Below the pieces are notes generated by a model. The model ran no database searches, was not told where the DNA came from, and saw only the letters and a program-made list of their open reading frames with translations. From positions 1 to 64,000 of the IMG/VR virus record IMGVR_UViG_3300017767_000003: a stretch of DNA of 64,000 nt. One strand, written 5' to 3'. Positions 17,303 to 25,765 of the stretch are shown piece by piece. The position numbers were made by a program, and so were the translations under genes. Every line of letters begins with the position of its first letter. The stretch's first letter is position 1. The DNA comes from a virus.

Positions 17303-18685
17303 ATGAAGTCTTTCTCACAATTCACAGACAAAATTACCGTAACGAATCCTAAGCATGTGATTCGTGAGTTAACTGTGTCACCACACTACAAAAACAGAAA
17401 CGGATTCAATCCTTATTATGTTCTAGACATAGACGATAAAGATGTCAAAGCAACAGTAGGTGCAGGAAAGATACTTTATAAATCAGTAGAGAATCCTACA
17501 GGTGAACTTCTCAAAAAATTAGGTAATGGTAAATACTATTTTCAAGTAGAACTAGACGGTTCTGATACTCCGTATTACATTCAATCAACTAAAGCAAAAG
17601 TCAAAGCACACTTTGGAAGTAAGAGTAGAAAGGATTCAACTGCTTCTTCCAACGTGAATGAATTACTAACCGTACACTTCTTAATACACCCCGACCAAAT
17701 TCAAAATCAATTTGACTTTGAGAAATGGGTTGCAGGACAAAGTGGCGGAACAGGAGTTCTTGCAGGTTCAGGAAAAGAAGTCACCTATGAAGACATAGTT
17801 ATGTTATTAGATAAAGACGAAACTTCATTGAGAGATATTCTAATCGGAATGAACAATGCAAAAGCAGTTGCAAAAGATTTAAAAGGAAGGTCAATCAAAA
17901 ATGTATATTGGGTTCCAAGAGGTAAACCTGCAGGGATAGGTGGTAAGAATCCTTCGGACGTTATCGTTCAAACTGCAGACGGATATCAAGGATACTCTAA
18001 CAAGATATCAGGTGGTGCAGACGCTACACCTAAAATCAATACAAACTTAGTTGCATTCTATTCTAAAGTAGGAGATAAGGGACAACTTGGTAGAATTAAA
18101 TCTATGATTGATAACGCATGGGTCAAAGCGACTTCCATGATAGACCCCAAATATAAGAATGCTCACAAAGCAATCAACTCATTTAATATCAAGAAAGAAA
18201 AGTATAGTGAGTCCTCTTCACAAAGAGCATTCGCTACAATAGCAAAAGAATTCCAAAAAGATAAATTAGATTTCTATTCAAAAGATTTCTATTGGCCTTT
18301 TAGGAATGCTTTACTAGACGACTTTTCAAAATATGTTTCTTCACCAAGAAACCTACTATACTTTTTGAATACTATAGGTTACTATACATATGACGACCCT
18401 AATTCAACACCATGTCCATATAAACTATTGATAGGTAGTGAGAAGGGTTCAACAATTAAAGACGTTAGTGGAGACGACAGTTTTAGACAAATGTTAATGT
18501 CAGATAATGCTAGTGATTTTAGTAAAATAAAATCTTCGTATGACGGTAAACAACAAACGTTTAAGTTGTCTTGGCATTATAAACCTTTAAAGATTGACGC
18601 AACCATGCCAGTTGTTTTAAGAACTAGACAAGCAGGGGGTTGGTCAGGTAAATCTTTATATGTAACCAGTAGTGGAATAAAATAA
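17303..18685 (+). CDS. Unknown late protein
   Basis: 460 residues from the ATG at 17303 (MKSFSQFTDKITVTNPK); the frame is open further upstream into the diiron gene, but the late promoter fixes this start. Beginning with MKSF-type sequence is shared by several late genes here. Contents: a basic beta-rich first third, a Gly/Ser stretch, and a C-terminal part with LKIDATMPVVLRTRQAGGWS. No motif recognised. The late promoter suggests a virion or packaging-related role. Confidence 0.75.
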   Translation: MKSFSQFTDKITVTNPKHVIRELTVSPHYKNRNGFNPYYVLDIDDKDVKATVGAGKILYKSVENPTGELLKKLGNGKYYFQVELDGSDTPYYIQSTKAKVKAHFGSKSRKDSTASSNVNELLTVHFLIHPDQIQNQFDFEKWVAGQSGGTGVLAGSGKEVTYEDIVMLLDKDETSLRDILIGMNNAKAVAKDLKGRSIKNVYWVPRGKPAGIGGKNPSDVIVQTADGYQGYSNKISGGADATPKINTNLVAFYSKVGDKGQLGRIKSMIDNAWVKATSMIDPKYKNAHKAINSFNIKKEKYSESSSQRAFATIAKEFQKDKLDFYSKDFYWPFRNALLDDFSKYVSSPRNLLYFLNTIGYYTYDDPNSTPCPYKLLIGSEKGSTIKDVSGDDSFRQMLMSDNASDFSKIKSSYDGKQQTFKLSWHYKPLKIDATMPVVLRTRQAGGWSGKSLYVTSSGIK

Positions 18686-18686
18686 T

Positions 18687-19298
18687 ATGTATGAACTAGT
18701 TGAAGAGGCCGCAAAGGTCTTACGTAATCCTACTGAAAAGTTTGATTTCGATAATCCGCAAACAGACCCAAAAGAATTACAAGCAGGTCTCGTAGAAACC
18801 ATGGGAAAATATGGTGGACTTGGTTTAAGTGCTAATCAAGTCGGTGTAGACCTGAGTGTTTTTGTTATGCAAACACAGGACGAAGGAATCGTTGCATTTT
18901 TCAAGCCTGAGTTAGTTCAGATATCTCAAGAAACAGAAATGATGAAGGAAGGTTGTCTTTCTTTTCCCGACATATATATTATGCTCAAGCGACCAAAAGT
19001 AGTTGTAATGGACTACCAAACAGTTGACGGTGAAAAACGTTCAATAAAGTTAGAAGGATTGGGTGCAAGGTGTGTGCAACATGAAATAGACCACTTAAAT
19101 GGTATTATATTTTTACAACGTGCATCACAATTAAAAATAGAACGTGCTCTAAAATCAAGACCAAAAGAAAGAGCAAAGAGATTAGAATATGAACAACGCA
19201 GAGCAATCGCAGAAGCCCTACGAACCGCAAATGCTGAAAAATCTGTTGACTCCGAACGAGTGCCAACAGATAATACACTTTCACAAAACGCATCATAA
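18687..19298 (+). CDS. def: Peptide deformylase
   Basis: 203 residues. All three deformylase motifs are present: GLGLSANQVG (motif I, GxGLAAxQ type), EGCLSFP (motif II, metal Cys) and QHEIDHLNG (motif III, HExxH). It removes the formyl group from new proteins; phage versions are common in marine T4-like phages. There is a charged helical C-terminal extension (about residues 155-203) beyond the catalytic core. That extension overlaps the next gene by 110 bases in another frame. Confidence 0.95.
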   Translation: MYELVEEAAKVLRNPTEKFDFDNPQTDPKELQAGLVETMGKYGGLGLSANQVGVDLSVFVMQTQDEGIVAFFKPELVQISQETEMMKEGCLSFPDIYIMLKRPKVVVMDYQTVDGEKRSIKLEGLGARCVQHEIDHLNGIIFLQRASQLKIERALKSRPKERAKRLEYEQRRAIAEALRTANAEKSVDSERVPTDNTLSQNAS

Positions 19299-19812
19299 CT
19301 TAAGAACCGTAGGAAACGGTGCTGGTTACAAGGGTATAAGATTTTGTCATGTCCAAACACAATGGGTACGAACTCTAATAGATAGAGTTTGGATACGATT
19401 AGTTGCTCAAGTTTATAAAACCCAAGGTAAAATTGTTTATCCCGAAATGATTGGAATCAATGAATGGGTTATTGGTGGATATCAAGACCCACATTTAGAT
19501 ACTTACTCTACGCAGTCAGAACACTTACCAAACTTTGACCCCAACGAAAAACAAAGAGAGTGGACTTGTATTTTATATTTAAATGATAATTTCTCAGGTG
19601 GTGAAACTTATGTACCTAACGGAGAAACTTTTGTTCCTGAAACAGGTGCAGGATTATTGTTTCAAGGCATTTACATAGAACATGGTGTAAACAAGATACG
19701 AAGAAACCAACGACATACTCTTTCATTTTGGTTTTCCGATAATCAAGATAGGTGTATGCCTTTTCACGCAATTACTGATTTAGCACAGAATGAAGAAACA
19801 TTGAGATTATGA
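19189..19812 (+). CDS. 2-oxoglutarate/Fe(II) oxygenase, first of a tandem pair
   Basis: 207 residues from ATG 19189; a later ATG at 19231 is possible. The iron site HLDTYS (about residue 103), the strand ECTILYLND-like REWTCILYLNDNFSGGETYV and the distal IEHGVNKIRRNQRHTLSFWF (His and Arg) are clear. The N-terminal segment LLTPNECQQIIHFHKTHHNL closely parallels that of the next gene, which shows the coding truly extends into the end of the deformylase gene. Substrate unknown. It overlaps the next gene by four bases. Confidence 0.85.
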   Translation: MNNAEQSQKPYEPQMLKNLLTPNECQQIIHFHKTHHNLRTVGNGAGYKGIRFCHVQTQWVRTLIDRVWIRLVAQVYKTQGKIVYPEMIGINEWVIGGYQDPHLDTYSTQSEHLPNFDPNEKQREWTCILYLNDNFSGGETYVPNGETFVPETGAGLLFQGIYIEHGVNKIRRNQRHTLSFWFSDNQDRCMPFHAITDLAQNEETLRL

Positions 19813-20396
19813 TTGATTTTAATTTCATAACAATTCCCGAAGTAATAACATCAGAAGAAGCAAAAGAATTAATCCATTTTCATAAAACACATAAACACTT
19901 ATGTTCAGAAGATAACAATTCTCAGTATGACGGCAGAAAAATACAAATAGAAAATATCAAAACTCAATGGATTCGTGAAATCGTAAGAAGACTTGAGTAC
20001 ATGGTAATAAGTGAAGTAGGACAATATGGGTCTAAAGTCTTTCCTGAACAAGCAGAGATTATGTGTCAACCAATCGGTTCTGAGATTACACCTCATACAG
20101 ACGTATACGATTCTCAAGAAACAGGAGAACAGGTTATTCCCAAATCAGAATGGGCGGCTGTATTGTACCTTAATGATTCAGAAGACGATTATAAAGGGGG
20201 TAAACTAAGATTCACACCATGTGAATCGATACCTATGGGGTTAGAATACGAGCCCCACGCAAGAGAAATGGTCGTATTCCAAGGAATGAAATTTGAACAT
20301 TCCGTCACCAAAGTGTACCGTGGAGACAGGTACACCCTACCTATGTGGTTCACCACAGATTTTAGAGATATAAGACCCGAATTCCCAAACCCTTGA
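19809..20396 (+). CDS. 2-oxoglutarate/Fe(II) oxygenase, second of a tandem pair
   Basis: 195 residues. Iron and 2-oxoglutarate motifs: HTDVYD (about residue 96), WAAVLYLNDSEDDYKGGKLR, and the distal FEHSVTKVYRGDRYTLPMWF. The N-terminal VITSEEAKELIHFHKTHKHL and IKTQWIREIVRR match the preceding oxygenase (CHVQTQWVRTLIDR), so the two arose by duplication. Substrate unknown. It ends just before a promoter repeat. Confidence 0.85.
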   Translation: MIDFNFITIPEVITSEEAKELIHFHKTHKHLCSEDNNSQYDGRKIQIENIKTQWIREIVRRLEYMVISEVGQYGSKVFPEQAEIMCQPIGSEITPHTDVYDSQETGEQVIPKSEWAAVLYLNDSEDDYKGGKLRFTPCESIPMGLEYEPHAREMVVFQGMKFEHSVTKVYRGDRYTLPMWFTTDFRDIRPEFPNP

Positions 20397-20417
20397 TTCT
20401 AAAGGGAAAATGAGCTG

Positions 20418-20447
20418 TTGACAATGACATGCCTTTTTTGGTAGCCT
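20418..20447 (+). promoter_or_regulatory. Promoter repeat, copy 1
   Basis: TTGACA (20418-20423), 18-base spacer, TAGCCT. The surrounding AGCTGTTGACA-TGACA...TTTTTT-GTAGC...ATGAGAAA context recurs at 20605 and 23449. It reads as a host-type sigma70 promoter and precedes the 39-residue gene at 20477. Confidence 0.65.
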
Positions 20448-20476
20448 ATACCTGTAATGAGAAAAAGGAGTTCAAA

Positions 20477-20596
20477 ATGAGCTGTGGATACAGGGAGATG
20501 TTCCTTGAAAAATACTTTGAAGAAGGTATAGAGAAAGGAATGTCAGAAGAAGAGGCGGCCGCATACGCTTTGAAATGTGCGGAAGAAATGGAGTAA
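20477..20596 (+). CDS. 39-residue acidic helical protein
   Basis: Starts at ATG 20477 with an AAAAAGGAG ribosome site six bases upstream. Sequence MSCGYREMFLEKYFEEGIEK then GMSEEEAAAYALKCAEEME: a short acidic helix with two Cys. It sits between two copies of the promoter repeat and ends eight bases before the second TTGACA. The strong ribosome site makes it likely to be real. Function unknown. Confidence 0.65.
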   Translation: MSCGYREMFLEKYFEEGIEKGMSEEEAAAYALKCAEEME

Positions 20597-20604
20597 ATGA
20601 GCTG

Positions 20605-20634
20605 TTGACAGTGACAGCACTTTTTTAGTAAGCT
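20605..20634 (+). promoter_or_regulatory. Promoter repeat, copy 2
   Basis: TTGACA (20605-20610), 18-base spacer, TAAGCT (20629-20634), then six bases to the ATG of the CobT-like gene. Predicted transcription begins on the start codon; no ribosome site is present. Confidence 0.65.
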
Positions 20635-20640
20635 AGCCGT

Positions 20641-23040
20641 ATGAATGAGAAACTAACCACACAAAAAGACAACCTTGCGAGACTAATGGCGGGTGAAAAT
20701 CTGACCGTAGTCCATAAAAGGATACCTACTGCATATTTTGATGTAAAGAATAGGGTTCTTGCATGTCCTATATTTAAGAATGATATCAGTCCTGCTTTAT
20801 ATGACTTGTTTATGGGTCATGAAGTTGGACATGCATTGAACACACCTTATGAAGGTCTTCACAGTGCACTAGAAAAAAACAGAACATTAAAAGGATATCT
20901 TAACGTTATTGAGGACGTTAGGATTGAGAAAGCAATCAAGAACAAATACCCTGGCTTGAGACCTCAGTTCTTCAAAGCATACAAAGAGTTGATTCAAAGA
21001 GACTTCTTTGGAATCAAGGGTAAAGACGTAAACAAACTTTCACTAATTGATAGAATCAACCTACTTACTAAAGTGGGTTCTACTGCAGGTTGTGAGTTTA
21101 CGCCAGAAGAATTCAAGTTTGTTGAAATGGCAGAAGCATGTGTAACTTGGGAAGACGTTGTTGTCTGTGCTCAGGCAATCTATGATTGGTCTAAAGAAAA
21201 CGAACAAAGAACTCAAGAAGACCAAGCGGTCTCTACTCTTCCACAAGATGACTTTGACTTCGATGATGAAGATGAAGAAGAAGGTGAAGAGGGTGAATCA
21301 GGTGGATTTGGAGACAATGAAGAAGATGAAGAGGGTGACGATGAGTCACAGGGTTCTTCAAGTGAAGAGGGTGACTCTCTTCCTGACGCTCCTGAAACAG
21401 AAGAAGGTGAAGGTGAAGAGAGTGATGAAGAGTCAGAAGAAGAAGAAGGTGGACAAGGTGATATCTCTGCTAAACAAGGTGGTACATCTGCAAACATTCC
21501 CGAAGGTTCTCATTCTGATGATGAAGACGGTGCAAGGGAATCAATCACTGAATACAATGCACACAACAATGAAGGTGAGTTTCTAGAAGACGCTCCGATT
21601 GTTAGACAAACTATCAATCTCGGAGACTCTAAAATGTTCGGGAAAGATGGCGAAGCAGAACACATGGTTGTGTCTTCTGAGGAAATTGTCAAAGAATTCA
21701 AATCTTGGTATGAAGAAGAACATGCAGACATAGGTTTCACTATTGAAGCTGCTAACTTCTCTTACAAGAAAATCGTAGACAAAAACAAATCTCTAATCTC
21801 TCACATGGCGAAAGAATTTGAGATGAAACAGAATGCAATGAGAAGCGTTAAAGCGTTTCAAGGTAAGACTGGAAAACTTGATATGAATGCTGTTGCTAAG
21901 TATCAAGTTATGGACGATATCTTCAAGAGGGTTACTTACCTTCCTGACGGTAAAAACCATGGTGTCGTAGTTCTTCTTGATTGGAGTGGTTCTATTCATT
22001 CTTCCGTCAAAAACTTACTGGAACAATCTTTCATTCTTGCTGAGTTCTGTAAAAAGGTAAACATTCCTTACAAAGTGTATGCTTTCTCTGACCAATGGAA
22101 AACTGCTGAAAAAGAATACGGAAGAAGAGATAGTGCTTTACTTGAACTGTTTTCTAATGGTAAAAGTAAAATGACTCAAAAAGAAATGCAAACAGTGTTT
22201 GGAATTATCTACAACCAGTACATTACTGCTGAGACTAGAAACTGGAACAAGTCAGAAGAGATTCTTCAAGAATGGTTTGGTAAGTTGTTTGAAGGTAAAT
22301 CATTTTGGGGTTATGTAAATGGTTTGGACGCCCCATACAAAGTCAGACTTGGTGGAACACCACTTAACAATTCACTTCTTGCAATGAGAAAAATTCTTCC
22401 TGAGTTTAGAAATGACAATCAATTAGAGAAACTAATTCTTACAGTAATTACTGACGGGTTTTCTCATGAGAGTGACCACCTAAGAAGTGGTTACGGTATG
22501 GAAGGTTTGAAAGACCAATTGAAAGAAGGCGAAGACACTTGGGATATAGAAAAACACACTTACATTGTTGACCCTTATTCAAGAAAAACTTATGAATACA
22601 ATGTTCCTAGAAAAAATTCTAACTATAGTAGATACGAAAGAAATGACTGGGACAAAACTGCTAACCTGCTTCACTGGTTGCATGAAGAAACTGGTGTCAC
22701 GGTTACTGGATACTTTGCTCTTGACAGAAAACAAGATTTCTACGGTCTTCACAATGCATGTAATGACTTGAAAAAAGAAATCGAAAACAAGTTCGGATAC
22801 GATGACGGTTACAGAAAAACTTGGGGTCAAATCAGAAAAGAAGGTTTGGTATTCAAGACTCATGGTTACGGAAAACTTTTTGTTTGCTGTTCCTCGAACT
22901 TGAAAACTATCAATGACGAATTGTCAGATGACTTGATAGGTGCTAAGAAATCAACACTGCTATCTAACTTCAAGAAAAACAGAAGTGGCAAAGTTGGTTC
23001 AAGATTTTTAACTAATGAATTTATAAAGGAGATTGCATAA
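20641..23040 (+). CDS. CobT-like protein: HExxH motif, acidic linker and VWA domain
   Basis: 799 residues. An N-terminal region holds FMGHEVGHALNTPYEG (HExxH at about residues 60-64), as in zinc metallopeptidases. A very acidic Ser/Glu/Gly-rich linker spans about residues 200-300. A VWA domain begins near residue 440 with the MIDAS motif VVVLLDWSGSIHSS (DxSxS) and later LGGTPLNNSLLAM and ITDGF. The acidic-linker-then-VWA layout is that of CobT, the partner of the CobS AAA+ protein in cobaltochelatase. A CobS-like gene lies 480 bases downstream. Likely a MoxR/VWA-type remodelling partner; cobalamin synthesis itself is doubtful because no CobN is seen. Confidence 0.8.
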   Translation: MNEKLTTQKDNLARLMAGENLTVVHKRIPTAYFDVKNRVLACPIFKNDISPALYDLFMGHEVGHALNTPYEGLHSALEKNRTLKGYLNVIEDVRIEKAIKNKYPGLRPQFFKAYKELIQRDFFGIKGKDVNKLSLIDRINLLTKVGSTAGCEFTPEEFKFVEMAEACVTWEDVVVCAQAIYDWSKENEQRTQEDQAVSTLPQDDFDFDDEDEEEGEEGESGGFGDNEEDEEGDDESQGSSSEEGDSLPDAPETEEGEGEESDEESEEEEGGQGDISAKQGGTSANIPEGSHSDDEDGARESITEYNAHNNEGEFLEDAPIVRQTINLGDSKMFGKDGEAEHMVVSSEEIVKEFKSWYEEEHADIGFTIEAANFSYKKIVDKNKSLISHMAKEFEMKQNAMRSVKAFQGKTGKLDMNAVAKYQVMDDIFKRVTYLPDGKNHGVVVLLDWSGSIHSSVKNLLEQSFILAEFCKKVNIPYKVYAFSDQWKTAEKEYGRRDSALLELFSNGKSKMTQKEMQTVFGIIYNQYITAETRNWNKSEEILQEWFGKLFEGKSFWGYVNGLDAPYKVRLGGTPLNNSLLAMRKILPEFRNDNQLEKLILTVITDGFSHESDHLRSGYGMEGLKDQLKEGEDTWDIEKHTYIVDPYSRKTYEYNVPRKNSNYSRYERNDWDKTANLLHWLHEETGVTVTGYFALDRKQDFYGLHNACNDLKKEIENKFGYDDGYRKTWGQIRKEGLVFKTHGYGKLFVCCSSNLKTINDELSDDLIGAKKSTLLSNFKKNRSGKVGSRFLTNEFIKEIA

Positions 23041-23195
23041 TGACTTTTGAAGAATTTGTAAAACACATGTTCGTTGAGAACTGTATGGAAAGGAAAGCAT
23101 GGGGTGAGAAACCTTTTGCTGACGTGAGTGAATATTATTCGTGGGGAACTAACTCAAGTTTCCTCGTAAAACTATGGAGTGAGAAATATGCTTAA
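23040..23195 (+). CDS. 51-residue unknown protein
   Basis: ATG at 23040 overlaps the stop of the CobT-like gene (TAATG), with GGAG in AAAGGAGATTGC upstream. Sequence MTFEEFVKHMFVENCMERKA, ending FLVKLWSEKYA. It lies in the same transcript as the CobT-like gene and overlaps the next gene by eight bases. Not recognised. Confidence 0.65.
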   Translation: MTFEEFVKHMFVENCMERKAWGEKPFADVSEYYSWGTNSSFLVKLWSEKYA

Positions 23196-23445
23196 GACTA
23201 GAGACCCATTGAGGGTAGACCCAATTTACTATATCAACATTGACGGTATGAATCATTCTGCTTTCGCAGACGCTGTTATGGACGTAGGAGACCCGCCCTG
23301 CGTAGCGAATGACTGCGATAGGGTATCCAAATGTGCTGAAGAGGGTGTAGAGTGCTTCGCATTCAGGATATGGGTCAATAATGGTGGTGATTTGAACGAA
23401 AAACAGGTCAAAAAAATGGGAAAATTACTTCAACCATGCAAATAG
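23188..23445 (+). CDS. 85-residue cysteine-containing unknown protein
   Basis: Start chosen at ATG 23188 with GGAG eight bases upstream; a GTG at 23179 is less likely. Five of six Cys fall in PPCVANDCDRVSKCAEEGVE plus ECFAF and a C-terminal PCK, a spacing that could bind metal. Not recognised. It lies between the CobT-like and CobS-like genes, so it may belong to that module. Confidence 0.65.
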   Translation: MLKTRDPLRVDPIYYINIDGMNHSAFADAVMDVGDPPCVANDCDRVSKCAEEGVECFAFRIWVNNGGDLNEKQVKKMGKLLQPCK

Positions 23446-23448
23446 CTG

Positions 23449-23478
23449 TTGACAGTGACATGCATTTTTTGTTAGCAT
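23449..23478 (+). promoter_or_regulatory. Promoter repeat, copy 3
   Basis: TTGACA (23449-23454), 18-base spacer, TAGCAT (23473-23478), in the same context as copies 1 and 2. The leader that follows holds a 12-codon frame from 23485 (MMRNKLITKETI) ending on the cobS start (ATATGAG), and an AAGGAG ribosome site for cobS. Confidence 0.65.
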
Positions 23479-23519
23479 ATACACATGATGAGAAATAAAT
23501 TAATAACTAAGGAGACTAT

Positions 23520-24803
23520 ATGAGCGCATCTTATGATAAAAATGAGTCGATTTCCGTTGACGGTAAATCGTTTCATTACACGCCTGACAGGAAAGAGTTC
23601 CTAGAAGGTCTAATAGGTAAGTATCCTAATCAGACTTCCTTTACGAAGGAAGAGATTGAGACACTAGGACACGTACCTTACTGGTTGAACAATACCAAAA
23701 GGTATCCGTTCAAAACGTCCACCGACAACGGGACTATCTTCAATCTTGAAGCAGTTGTGAGTGGTTACAATGGTGGTTATGAACCTGAGACAGTGGTTCC
23801 TATCGCACCAGTTAAATCTGCCCCGATTCCTGCGGTTGCAAAACCCCAGCAGTCACCAGTCGCAATGAAGACTGAAATGGCAGATATCAACCTCTTGAAT
23901 GATAATGTAAAAATCATTCCTGAGAAAATGTCTAACTATGTTCCTTTTGGTCACTTTTCTGACGTTAAGAACATAATCAAGTCTGATATTTTCTTTCCAG
24001 TATTTGTTACTGGATTGAGTGGTAACGGTAAAACCTTAATGGTTGAACAAGTTTGTGCTCAATTGAAGAAGGAACTTTACAGGGTCAACATTACGATTGA
24101 GACTGACGAAGATGATTTAATGGGTGGTCACACTCTTGTCAATGGTAACATTGTCTACAGAGAAGGCCCTGTTATCAAGGCAATGAGAAAAGGCGCTGTC
24201 CTTCTTCTTGACGAAGTTGACTTGGGTTCAAACAAGTTGATGTGTCTTCAATCAGTTCTTGAGGGTAAAGGATACCTAATCAAGAAAACTGGTGAGTGGG
24301 TTACTCCTGCTAAAGGTTTCACTATTCTTGCTACTGCAAATACCAAAGGACAAGGTTCTGATGACGGTAAGTTTGTAGGGACTCAAATCATGAACGAAGC
24401 AATGCTTGAAAGATTTGCGGTCACAATGCAACAGGAATATCCACCTGTAGTGACTGAGAGAAAAATCCTTTCTAAGGAAATGGCTCTAAGTGGTGATGTT
24501 GATATGGACTTCTGTGAGAAGTTGGTTGACTGGGCGGACGTTATCAGAAAAACTTTCTATGAAGGTGCGATTGATGATGTTGTGACTACTAGAAGGTTGG
24601 TTCACATTGTGAATGCTTTCAGAATGTTTGGTGACAAACTCAAGTCTATTGAGATGTGCATATCTAGGTTCGATGAAGAGACTAGAATGTCTATCCTTGA
24701 CCTCTACACTAAGATTGACGCTGGTGTTAATCCTTTTGAAGAGGTTGTTGAAGAGGGTTCAGAAGAAAATTCTGAAAACCCTCTAGACGAAGTTGACTTC
24801 TAG
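23520..24803 (+). CDS. cobS: CobS-like AAA+ ATPase (MoxR family)
   Basis: 427 residues. AAA+ motifs: Walker A TGLSGNGKTLMVEQV (about residue 161), Walker B AVLLLDEVDLGSN, sensor 1 ILATANTKGQGSD, arginine-finger region EAMLERFAVTM. The N-terminal 140 residues contain a Pro/Ala/Val linker. cobS-like genes are widespread in T4-like cyanophages and other marine T4-like phages, where the original label came from similarity to cobaltochelatase. Here it is linked to a CobT-like VWA protein under the same promoter type, which argues for a two-part ATPase/VWA machine. Confidence 0.88.
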   Translation: MSASYDKNESISVDGKSFHYTPDRKEFLEGLIGKYPNQTSFTKEEIETLGHVPYWLNNTKRYPFKTSTDNGTIFNLEAVVSGYNGGYEPETVVPIAPVKSAPIPAVAKPQQSPVAMKTEMADINLLNDNVKIIPEKMSNYVPFGHFSDVKNIIKSDIFFPVFVTGLSGNGKTLMVEQVCAQLKKELYRVNITIETDEDDLMGGHTLVNGNIVYREGPVIKAMRKGAVLLLDEVDLGSNKLMCLQSVLEGKGYLIKKTGEWVTPAKGFTILATANTKGQGSDDGKFVGTQIMNEAMLERFAVTMQQEYPPVVTERKILSKEMALSGDVDMDFCEKLVDWADVIRKTFYEGAIDDVVTTRRLVHIVNAFRMFGDKLKSIEMCISRFDEETRMSILDLYTKIDAGVNPFEEVVEEGSEENSENPLDEVDF

Positions 24804-24812
24804 ACATATAAT
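24783..24812 (+). promoter_or_regulatory. Early/middle-type promoter for the DUF3310-like gene and clamp
   Basis: CTAGAC, 18 bases, perfect TATAAT (24807-24812), then six bases to ATG 24819. The -35 match is weak; the -10 and distance agree with the other members. Confidence 0.6.
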
Positions 24813-24818
24813 AATGGT

Positions 24819-25106
24819 ATGAGTATTAATTACAAATACAACGAGAGAGAACTCTTAAAGGAGTTCTCTTCGTATATAGACAAGACTTATGACCAACACT
24901 ATAGTCATAATCAATTTCAGGCGACTGAATTTATTATGGACAGTGGTCATGGTGAGGGATTTTGTATCGGGAACATTATGAAATATGCACAACGATACGG
25001 AAAAAAAGATGGGTATAACAGAGCAGACCTTTTGAAAGTAATCCACTATGGATTCCTTGCTCTAAACAATCATGATAGGAGACTAAAAAGTGATGAAGAT
25101 AAGTAA
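24819..25106 (+). CDS. DUF3310-like protein (proposed nucleotide kinase family)
   Basis: 95 residues. The C-terminal block GFCIGNIMKYAQRYGKK...NRADLLKVIHYGFLALN matches the pattern of DUF3310 proteins found in many phages, often annotated as nucleotide kinase. No P-loop is visible, so catalysis is doubtful. The end overlaps the clamp gene by about 14 bases, tying it to replication. Confidence 0.65.
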   Translation: MSINYKYNERELLKEFSSYIDKTYDQHYSHNQFQATEFIMDSGHGEGFCIGNIMKYAQRYGKKDGYNRADLLKVIHYGFLALNNHDRRLKSDEDK

Positions 25107-25758
25107 TGAAACTAAGGAAGTTCTAAAGAACTTCTCAACTATAAACTCTGGCATCAAAGTAGGTGCTGGAAACAAATTGGAGACTATCTCTAATATGAAA
25201 AATATTCTTGCAGTGGCAACGGTAAATGAATCGTTCCCTCAAGGATTTTCTGTGTATAACCTGCCTGAATTTTTGGGTGCAACGTCTTTATTTGAAGACC
25301 CCGACTTTCAATTCAACGATGCAGCTATGACTATTACGGATAACAATTCGTCAATGTCATATTTCTATGCTTCCGAAGGAATGGTAACTTCACCTGAGAA
25401 AATGATTACAATGCCAGAGGCAGAAATTGTATTCGATATCAGTAGCACACTATTGAGTGACTTGAACAAAGCGTCAAGTGTTTTGGGTGTTAGTGATTTG
25501 GTTCTTGAATCAGACGGTACAAATATATCATTGACCGTCAAGGATAAAAAGAACACGACTACAAACACGTTCAGTAGAATCGTGGGCACTGGAAATGGTG
25601 CTTCGTTCTCTATGAACTTTAAGATTGAGAACCTAAAAGTTCTTGCAGGTAACTATACAGTATCTGTATCAAGTAAAGGTATATCCCATTTCAAGAATAA
25701 GGATATTGACCTAGAGTATTTTATTGCACTGGAACCTGATTCAAAATATAGTGCCTAA
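25093..25758 (+). CDS. 45: Sliding clamp gp45
   Basis: 221 residues from ATG 25093 (T4 gp45 is 228); a GTG at 25090 is an alternative. The start MKISNETKEVLKNFSTINSG is typical of T4-like clamps, and the alternating beta pattern through to GISHFKNKDIDLEYFIALEP fits the PCNA-like ring. It tethers gp43 to DNA and, in T4, also activates late transcription with gp55 and gp33. It is followed by a structured leader and gp44. Confidence 0.92.
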   Translation: MKISNETKEVLKNFSTINSGIKVGAGNKLETISNMKNILAVATVNESFPQGFSVYNLPEFLGATSLFEDPDFQFNDAAMTITDNNSSMSYFYASEGMVTSPEKMITMPEAEIVFDISSTLLSDLNKASSVLGVSDLVLESDGTNISLTVKDKKNTTTNTFSRIVGTGNGASFSMNFKIENLKVLAGNYTVSVSSKGISHFKNKDIDLEYFIALEPDSKYSA

Positions 25759-25765
25759 AGGCATA

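Noticed and set aside
21158-21586. A 142-codon + frame and a minus-strand frame over the acidic linker of the CobT-like gene
   Set aside because: Both are shifted readings of GAA/GAT-rich linker codons (poly-Lys/Met or poly-Ser products), a known artefact of low-complexity DNA.
23520-24803. Cobalamin synthesis function for CobS
   Set aside because: No CobN or other corrin pathway gene is present here; the AAA+/VWA pairing fits a remodelling machine better.
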